Source: an uncultured Clostridia bacterium (GTDB taxonomy: Bacteria > Bacillota > Clostridia > Christensenellales > Borkfalkiaceae). Taken from it: 64,000 bases of DNA. Location: NCBI GenBank assembly GCA_947597925.1, contig CANQFA010000001.1:186001-250000 (forward strand). Reading direction: 5' to 3'. The notes under the pieces were generated by a model. The model was not told where the DNA came from, did not search any database, and was given only the letters and a program-made list of their open reading frames with translations. Shown piece after piece: positions 59,301 through 64,000 of the stretch; positions within the stretch are counted from its first letter, which is position 1; each line of letters begins with the position of its first letter. The translations under genes were made by a program, and so were the position numbers.

Positions 59301-59955
59301 TCGCCATAAGATAGCCGCCCTCGGCCCCGTCAACCAGCGCGCGGAAGAGGACTACGACACCCTCCTCGCCCGCTATAACGAGATGAAGACGCAGAAGGAG
59401 GACATCGACAAGGGCATTCTCGACCTCTCGGAGGTTTTGCAGGAGCTCAGAGATACCATCCAGAAGCAGTTCGACGACGGGTTCAACCGCATCAATGCCA
59501 ACTTCACGCAGATCTTCAAGGAGCTCTTCGGCGGCGGCAAGGCCGAGATGCAGCTCGACTATGAGGACTGCGACGATCCGCTCGATGCGGGCGTGGAGAT
59601 CGTGGCTTGCCCGCCTGGCAAGAAACTCGCGAAGATCTCCCTCCTCTCGGGCGGCGAGCAGGCCTTTACCGCCATCGCCATCCTCTTCGCCATCCTGAAG
59701 ACGCATCCCATGCCCTTCTGTATCCTCGATGAGATCGAGGCGGCGCTCGACGAGGCAAACGTGGACCGCTTTGCGAAATATCTCAAGAAGTTCTCGCGCG
59801 AGACGCAGTTCATCGTCATCTCGCACAAGAAGCCCACGATGGTGCAGGCAGATACCCTCCTCGGCGTGACCATGGAGGAGAAAGGCGTGTCGAAGATCGT
59901 CTCGGTCAAGCTCTCCGAAGTGGAGGAGCGTCTCGGCGGAGATACCGTCGCATAA
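56359..59955 (+). CDS. smc: Chromosome segregation protein SMC
   Basis: A 1198-residue SMC ATPase that compacts and helps segregate the chromosome with ScpAB. The N-terminal head has [20 protein letters not shown] and Walker A [21 protein letters not shown]. Long coiled coils flank a hinge at about residues 520-680 ([49 protein letters not shown]). The C-terminal head has the signature [17 protein letters not shown] and Walker B [16 protein letters not shown]. The start is GTG 56359, overlapping rnc. Length is standard. Confidence 0.97.
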   Translation: [1198 protein letters not shown]

Positions 59956-59961
59956 CAGACT

Positions 59962-60858
59962 ATGGGCATTTTTTCGAAGATCAAGGAAGCACTCAAAAAG
60001 ACCAAGGCGAATGTCTCGCAGAAGCTCCGCCAACTCTTTTTGAAAAATAAGATAGGGGATGCCTTTTACGAGGAACTCGAGGAGATCCTCATCTCCTCCG
60101 ATGTCTCCGTGCACACCGCAGAGGAAGTGGTGGAGGAGGTCAAGGAGGAGGCCATCGGCAACAAGGTAAAGGACGAGGCCTTCGTCACCGACCTCTTGAA
60201 GGATATCCTCGAGGAGACCTTAAACGAGGCACCCGTGCCCGAGATCAAGTACCCCTGTATCATCATGCTCGTGGGTGTCAACGGCGTGGGGAAGACGACG
60301 ACGGCGGGAAAACTCGCGGACTATTTTGCCCGCCAAAGGAAGTCCGTGCTCATCGCCGCGGCCGACACCTTCCGCGCCGCCGCGATAGGGCAGCTCGAGG
60401 TATGGGCGGACCGCGCGAACGTGCGCATCGTCAAGCACGAGGAGGGGAGCGACCCCTCCGCCGTGGTCTACGACGCCGTGTCCTCCATGAAGGCGAGAAA
60501 GACGGACGTCCTCCTCATCGACACCGCGGGCCGCCTCCATGTCAAGGAAAACCTCATGAACGAGCTCAAGAAGATGGACAGGGTGGTTTCGCGGGAATAT
60601 CCCGAGGCGACCTTTTATAAGTTCCTCGTGCTCGACGCGACGACGGGGCAAAACGCCTATTCGCAGGCGCGCGTCTTTCGGGACGCCGTCTCGCTCGACG
60701 GCATCATCCTCACCAAGCTCGACGGCACGGCAAAGGGCGGGTTTGTCTTTTCGCTGTGCGGCGAGCTGAAAGTCCCCGTGGTCTTCGCGGGGGTGGGAGA
60801 GAAGCTCGAGGACCTCGAACTCTTCGATGCCGAGCAGTTCGTAGAGGGATTTTTCTGA
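59962..60858 (+). CDS. ftsY: Signal recognition particle receptor FtsY
   Basis: A 298-residue SRP GTPase that docks ribosome-SRP complexes at the membrane. The NG domain includes VGVNGVGKTTTAGKLADYFARQ, AAADTFRAAAIGQLEVW, LIDTAGRLH and LTKLDGTAKGGFVFSL. The N-terminal acidic A-domain is minimal, as in many Gram-positives. It follows smc by six bases, a classic order. Its partner Ffh is encoded 2 kb downstream. Confidence 0.96.
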   Translation: MGIFSKIKEALKKTKANVSQKLRQLFLKNKIGDAFYEELEEILISSDVSVHTAEEVVEEVKEEAIGNKVKDEAFVTDLLKDILEETLNEAPVPEIKYPCIIMLVGVNGVGKTTTAGKLADYFARQRKSVLIAAADTFRAAAIGQLEVWADRANVRIVKHEEGSDPSAVVYDAVSSMKARKTDVLLIDTAGRLHVKENLMNELKKMDRVVSREYPEATFYKFLVLDATTGQNAYSQARVFRDAVSLDGIILTKLDGTAKGGFVFSLCGELKVPVVFAGVGEKLEDLELFDAEQFVEGFF

Positions 60859-60875
60859 CCCCATCTGCACATTTT

Positions 60876-60918
60876 GAGAAAATTGGACGGGGGACGAATT
60901 TTCTCGGAAAAATTTTCC
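60876..60918 (+). terminator. Weak AT-rich hairpins after ftsY
   Basis: GAGAAAATT and AATTTTCTC (9-bp stem, 12-base loop), followed by GGAAAA-ATTTTCC. AT-rich and without a clean T-run, so terminator activity is uncertain. Confidence 0.35.
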
Positions 60919-60925
60919 CAAACTC

Positions 60926-60954
60926 TTGACAGATGGCAAAATACTCTGTATAAT
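60926..60954 (+). promoter_or_regulatory. Consensus promoter of small membrane-protein gene
   Basis: TTGACA, 17-bp spacer, TATAAT: perfect hexamers and spacing, 31 bp before the ATG. Confidence 0.85.
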
Positions 60955-60984
60955 GGATACGAAAAAATCTTCAGGAGGTAAGTC

Positions 60985-61272
60985 ATGAAAGATTACGAAA
61001 AGAAAGAGATCGCCGGTCTCCCCGCAAAGTACCGCCCGCTCGGCGCATGGAGCTACGTCGGATACTCCATCCTCTTGGGGCTTCCCGTGATAGGGCTGAT
61101 CCTTACGATCATCTTCTCGTTAAGCAGCGATAATATCAACCGCCGCAGCTTTGCGCGCAGCTACCTGTGCGCATGGATCGTTTTGGCCGTGATCGTGGTG
61201 GTCTCCATTGTGGTGGTCGTCACGACCGTCGGCTTCGATGCCTTCTTCGAAACCATCATGCAAATGCAATAG
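60985..61272 (+). CDS. Small two-TM membrane protein
   Basis: A 95-residue protein of no recognised family. After a polar start (KDYEKKEIAGLPAKYRPLGAW) come two hydrophobic helices (GYSILLGLPVIGLILTIIFSL and SYLCAWIVLAVIVVVSIVVVVTTVGF) separated by SSDNINRRSFARS. The layout resembles small clostridial membrane proteins with a Y-x-P-L-x-x-W-x-Y motif. CAGGAGGTAAG and a perfect consensus promoter suggest strong expression. The terminator copy of the 39-bp repeat follows 23 bases after the stop. Confidence 0.8.
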   Translation: MKDYEKKEIAGLPAKYRPLGAWSYVGYSILLGLPVIGLILTIIFSLSSDNINRRSFARSYLCAWIVLAVIVVVSIVVVVTTVGFDAFFETIMQMQ

Positions 61273-61295
61273 GAAAAAATTTCCGAAAAAACCGA

Positions 61296-61334
61296 CATCC
61301 GTCAAGGGAAATCGCTTGACGGATGTCTTTTTAT
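61296..61334 (+). repeat. 39-bp repeat, copy 1 (terminator hairpin)
   Basis: CATCCGTCAAG...CTTGACGGATG forms an 11-bp stem with an 8-base loop, followed by TCTTTTTAT. Identical over 39 bp to 62442-62480. It acts as the terminator of the 60985 gene. The next gene (reverse strand) ends 54 bases later. Confidence 0.85.
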
Positions 61335-61387
61335 GTCTTGATTATCAATTCCGCCCGCGCCGTCGGCGCGGGCGGAAGGCATGTGTT

Positions 61388-61993
61388 TTAAGGCAATGTC
61401 ACGGATGTCGAGCCGTATTTCGAGAAGGTGTAATCGATACGGAATCTGCCGCCGCCGCCGTTGTAGCCGACGACTTCCGCGGTGGTAAATCTGTCTCCGC
61501 GCAGTTTGACCCGCGCGTTCGTGATCGTAAACCCGACCGCTGCGGAATAGGTCGAGAGCACATTGTCCTTCAGACGGTAATACTCCCCGTCCTCCTCAAC
61601 TTCGCCGAAGAAGACGGCTTGGAAGATCTCGAGATAGCAATAGTTTGCATCCGCAACCACCGATTCAATGCTCCGATAGCCCGTCTCGTTCCAGCCGTAG
61701 CGCGAGTTGGCATAAGAGTAGACTTTCCCGTTTTCCTCCGTCAGATAGACCGTTTCCGTGGTGCTGTCCCGCGTCATGGCAGCCTTTGCCTTTTGCCCGT
61801 CGACCTCGAGCACGGTGTCGTAATCGTAATGATAAGTGCCCAGAACGACCACCATGGTGACCTCTGCCGTGTAGTTGTCAAAGGCCTTCGTGGCGGCCTC
61901 GAATCTCTCCTCTACGGGTGCACTGCATGCCCCGAACGCGCATGCCGCGCAGAGAATGCTCCCGCAGAGAAGCGCTGTTGCGGTTTTTTTCAT
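61388..61993 (-). CDS. Small lipoprotein
   Basis: A 201-residue exported lipoprotein. The signal KKTATALLCGSILCAACAFGAC ends in a lipobox (AFGAC). The mature part is beta-rich (VTMVVVLGTYHYDYDTVLEVDGQKAKAAM; TVYLTEENGKVYSYANSRYGWNETGY), like LolA/LppX-type outer-surface folds, though without a convincing family match. GGAGGTTGTT sits before ATG 61993; the ORF track start four codons earlier is on the ribosome site itself. A perfect consensus promoter lies on the reverse strand. It is divergent from an XRE gene. Confidence 0.8.
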   Translation of the reverse strand: MKKTATALLCGSILCAACAFGACSAPVEERFEAATKAFDNYTAEVTMVVVLGTYHYDYDTVLEVDGQKAKAAMTRDSTTETVYLTEENGKVYSYANSRYGWNETGYRSIESVVADANYCYLEIFQAVFFGEVEEDGEYYRLKDNVLSTYSAAVGFTITNARVKLRGDRFTTAEVVGYNGGGGRFRIDYTFSKYGSTSVTLP

Positions 61994-62023
61994 AACAACC
62001 TCCATATTTGTACGTCTATCTCC

Positions 62024-62052
62024 ATTATAGCGAAATATAACTATATTGTCAA
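62024..62052 (-). promoter_or_regulatory. Consensus promoter of small lipoprotein
   Basis: Reverse strand TTGACA, 17-bp spacer, TATAAT. The AT-rich spacer and the neighbouring palindrome TTTTAGCTAAAA (62068-62079) could be bound by the divergent XRE regulator. Confidence 0.8.
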
Positions 62053-62113
62053 CTCATTTTTAGAAAATTTTAGCTAAAAATTGGAGTAAAATAGGGGAAA
62101 AGGAGGTGTAAAA

Positions 62114-62431
62114 ATGGACGTCATCGGGAGATTGAATGACCTGCGCCTGAAGAGAAACATGAGCGTCTACCGACTGGCCGAGCTCTCCGGCATCAACCAA
62201 TCCACGCTTGCAAATACCTTTTCCCGCGGCACGTCGCCCTCTCTGAAGCATCTCGAGATGATGTGCGAGACGCTCGGGGTGACCCTGTCGCAGTTTTTCG
62301 CCGAGGACGAGGTGCCCATGCGCCTCACCCGCGAGGAGAGCGAGCTCATCGCCAACTTTCGGCGGCTGCCCGAGGAACTACGCCGCGCCGTGGCCGAGAT
62401 CGTCAACACCGTTCCCTCCCTGCGCAGCTGA
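62114..62431 (+). CDS. XRE-family helix-turn-helix regulator
   Basis: A 105-residue regulator with an N-terminal Cro/C1-type HTH (VIGRLNDLRLKRNMSVYRLAELSGINQSTLANTFSRGTSPSLKHLEMMCETLGVTLSQFF). A helical tail (LTREESELIANFRRLPEELRRAVAEIV) follows. AAAGGAGGTG precedes the ATG. It is divergent from the small lipoprotein, sharing 120 bp of AT-rich DNA with a perfect palindrome, and probably regulates it and itself. Both genes lie between the two perfect 39-bp repeats. Confidence 0.88.
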   Translation: MDVIGRLNDLRLKRNMSVYRLAELSGINQSTLANTFSRGTSPSLKHLEMMCETLGVTLSQFFAEDEVPMRLTREESELIANFRRLPEELRRAVAEIVNTVPSLRS

Positions 62432-62441
62432 AAAATTTTTC

Positions 62442-62480
62442 CATCCGTCAAGGGAAATCGCTTGACGGATGTCTTTTTAT
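62442..62480 (+). repeat. 39-bp repeat, copy 2 (terminator carrying a -35 box)
   Basis: Identical to 61296-61334. It terminates the XRE gene 10 bases after its stop. The 3' arm provides TTGACG, the -35 of the ylxM-ffh promoter. A third, shorter relative (GTCAAGGGGAATCGCTTGAC) lies at 62498-62517 in the ylxM leader. Confidence 0.85.
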
Positions 62481-62490
62481 CTGCTATAAT
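62462..62490 (+). promoter_or_regulatory. Predicted promoter of ylxM-ffh
   Basis: TTGACG (in the 39-bp repeat), 17-bp spacer, TATAAT. The mRNA would begin close to 62497, directly before the leader hairpin at 62498-62517, whose 3' arm abuts the GGAGGT ribosome binding site. Confidence 0.75.
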
Positions 62491-62497
62491 TTCCTGT

Positions 62498-62517
62498 GTC
62501 AAGGGGAATCGCTTGAC
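62498..62517 (+). repeat. Short relative of the 39-bp repeat in the ylxM leader
   Basis: GTCAAGGGGAATCGCTTGAC, differing from the same segment of the 39-bp repeats at one base (GGGG for GGGA). It forms a 6-bp stem ending immediately before the Shine-Dalgarno sequence. Confidence 0.75.
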
Positions 62518-62527
62518 GGAGGTGCGT

Positions 62528-62959
62528 ATGCAGATGGCGACCGTAAAGGGCGACCGCCTCGCGGACATACCGCGAAAAGGGGCGGAGGAGCGCCTCCGCT
62601 ATCTCGGCCTCTTCGATACTTACGGGCCCCTCCTCACCCCCCTCCAGCAGGAGATGTGCGAGCGCAGTTTTCTCTGCGACCTCTCCCTTTCGGAGATCGC
62701 CGAGGAGAAGGGCGTCTCCAAGCAGGCCGTCTCGGACACCCTCAAAAAGAGCAGGGAGCTCCTCGACCTCTACGAGGAGAAATTGCACATCAAGAGGGAC
62801 AATGACGAGTATTCCCTTGCGGTCTCCGACATGATGACGCGCGTCACGCGGGCGCTCGGAGAATTTACCCGCCTGCACCCCGAATTTTCCGAAGAGATGG
62901 CTGCGATCGCGGACATGGTAGCGGTCGGCGAGGTCATCGGCCCCGACGAGGAGGATTAA
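62528..62959 (+). CDS. ylxM: YlxM/p13-family HTH protein
   Basis: A 143-residue protein; the family is usually about 110. The HTH region LGLFDTYGPLLTPLQQEMCERSFLCDLSLSEIAEEKGVSKQAVSDTLKKSRELLDLYEEKL is typical of sigma-70-region-4-like YlxM proteins, which accompany ffh and associate with SRP in Gram-positives. A C-terminal acidic extension (to GPDEED) is extra. ATG 62528 follows GGAGGT; an alternative ATG lies two codons later. ffh follows directly. Confidence 0.88.
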   Translation: MQMATVKGDRLADIPRKGAEERLRYLGLFDTYGPLLTPLQQEMCERSFLCDLSLSEIAEEKGVSKQAVSDTLKKSRELLDLYEEKLHIKRDNDEYSLAVSDMMTRVTRALGEFTRLHPEFSEEMAAIADMVAVGEVIGPDEED

Positions 62960-64000
62960 ATGGCACTCTTTCAATCGCTCTCCGAGCGGCTCAACCATAT
63001 CTTTTCCAAGCTCACGAAGCGCGGGAAGCTCACCGAGCTCGAGATAAAGGGCGCGATGCGCGAAGTGCGGGTCGCCCTCCTCGAGGCGGATGTCAACCTG
63101 AAGGTCGTGAAGAGCTTTATCAGCGACGTCTCCGAAAAGGCAGTCGGCCAGCAGGTCTTGGAGAGTCTCAACCCCGCCCAACAGGTCATCAAGATCGTCA
63201 ACGACGAACTCATTGCCCTGATGGGGTCGGGAAATTCCAAGCTCGAGGTCGCCTCCAAGCTCCCCACCGTCATCATGATGTGCGGTCTGCAGGGCGCGGG
63301 CAAGACGACGATGTGCGCCAAGCTCGCCGTCCTCCTCAAAAAACAGGGCAAGAAGCCCCTGCTCGTCGCGGGCGACATCTACCGTCCCGCCGCCATCGAC
63401 CAGCTCAAGGTCGTGGGGGGCAAGGCGGGCGCCGAGGTCTTCGAAAAGGGGACGCAGGACCCCGTCAAGACGGCGAAAGAGGGGGTCGAGTACGCCCGCA
63501 GGATGGGCTTCGACACCGTCATCATCGATACGGCAGGCCGCCTGCATATCGATGAAAAGCTCATGGTGGAGCTCGAAAATATCACCAAGGCGGTCGAGGT
63601 CACCGAGATCCTGCTCACCGTCGATGCCATGACGGGGCAGGACGCGGTCAATGTGGCCGAGACCTTCAACAGCCGTCTCGGCGTCACGGGGGTCATCCTC
63701 ACCAAGCTCGACGGCGATACGCGCGGCGGCGCCTGCCTCTCCATCAAGGCGGTCACGGGCAAGCCCATCAAGTTCATCGGCGTGGGCGAGAAGATCACCG
63801 ATCTCGAGCCCTTCTACCCCGACCGCATGGCGAGCCGCATCCTCGGCATGGGCGATGTGCTCTCCCTCATCGAGAAGGCGCAGGAGGCCGTCACCGAGAA
63901 GGAAGCCAAGGAGATGGAGCGCAAGATCCGCGAGAACTCCTTTACCCTCACCGACTATCTGGCACAGTTTGAGATGCTTAAGAAGATGGGCGGTGCGGGC
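62960..64000 (+). CDS. ffh: Signal recognition particle protein Ffh, 3'-truncated by window
   Basis: Missing from the ORF track because the stop is outside the window. Translating from ATG 62960 gives MALFQSLSERLNHIFSKLTKRG, then the G1 loop GLQGAGKTTMCAKLAVLLKKQGKKPLLVAGDIYRPAAIDQL, DTAGRLHIDEKLM and LTKLDGDTRGGACLSI. The first part of the M-domain follows (NSFTLTDYLAQFEMLKKMGG). 347 of about 450 codons are present. Ffh binds signal sequences and pairs with FtsY encoded upstream. It follows ylxM without a gap, with GAGGAGG as ribosome site. Confidence 0.97.
   Translation, partial: MALFQSLSERLNHIFSKLTKRGKLTELEIKGAMREVRVALLEADVNLKVVKSFISDVSEKAVGQQVLESLNPAQQVIKIVNDELIALMGSGNSKLEVASKLPTVIMMCGLQGAGKTTMCAKLAVLLKKQGKKPLLVAGDIYRPAAIDQLKVVGGKAGAEVFEKGTQDPVKTAKEGVEYARRMGFDTVIIDTAGRLHIDEKLMVELENITKAVEVTEILLTVDAMTGQDAVNVAETFNSRLGVTGVILTKLDGDTRGGACLSIKAVTGKPIKFIGVGEKITDLEPFYPDRMASRILGMGDVLSLIEKAQEAVTEKEAKEMERKIRENSFTLTDYLAQFEMLKKMGGAG

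Noticed and set aside
56353-60114. 1253-aa reverse ORF opposite smc
   Set aside because: Leu/Ala/Asp-rich shadow with no motif; smc on the forward strand has all ATPase motifs.

Overview
The window looks like one contiguous stretch of a GC-rich Bacillota (Clostridia-type) chromosome. The evidence is the gene set and order (pyrH-frr-uppS-cdsA-dxr-rseP, plsX-rnc-smc-ftsY, ylxM-ffh), many promoters close to the TTGACA-17-TATAAT consensus, strong AGGAGG-type ribosome binding sites, a CdaA-type diadenylate cyclase and ECF/ThiT transport under a TPP riboswitch. Genes typical of envelope lipoproteins and giant surface proteins suggest an uncultured gut or host-associated lineage, but the species cannot be named from sequence alone. 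No rRNA, tRNA, CRISPR array, prophage or IS element was recognised.

Layout. 1-3.8 kb: the 3' part of a Rel/SpoT gene, an MBL-fold hydrolase and a HemZ-like radical SAM protein, all forward. 4-6.5 kb: pnp and rpsO in reverse, with an intervening terminator. 6.7-13.4 kb: an XRE regulator, comEC with a degenerate C-terminus, holA, then cdaA, a 37-aa CdaR-like membrane micropeptide, a DUF1015 gene and aspartokinase. 13.5-19.3 kb, reverse: a YwaF-like membrane protein, a frameshifted nitroreductase, a lipase-like hydrolase, transketolase and a phosphohexomutase. 19.5-20.4 kb: a DegV protein. 20.5-23 kb: an accessory island of a small XRE regulator divergent from an EcoRI-family adenine methyltransferase and a DUF262-HNH protein. 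23.2-30.6 kb: rpsB-tsf, then the pyrH-to-rseP operon. 30.6-35 kb, reverse: a 952-aa repeat lipoprotein and a riboswitch-controlled thiamine transporter. 35.1-36.3 kb: an unknown protein and a YfbR-like nucleotidase.

36.7-54.5 kb is a single-strand block of about 17.8 kb. It encodes a 2574-aa membrane-anchored subtilase with BspA-type leucine-rich repeats, a lipoprotein, a complete Opp peptide importer and a one-TM small protein. Its most unusual member is the OppD-type ATPase, which carries about 300 residues with four predicted membrane helices between Walker A and the Q-loop. The block reads as a digest-and-import unit for extracellular protein. 54.6-64 kb returns to core genes (plsX, rnc, smc, ftsY, ylxM, ffh truncated by the window end). 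It is interrupted by a lipoprotein/XRE cassette flanked by perfect 39-bp direct repeats.

Best candidates for something new: the membrane-inserted OppD and its enlarged OppA partner; the methyltransferase/DUF262-HNH island with a dockerin-like calcium loop in the methyltransferase; the CdaR-like micropeptide; and the 39-bp repeat that serves as terminator, promoter element and leader hairpin.
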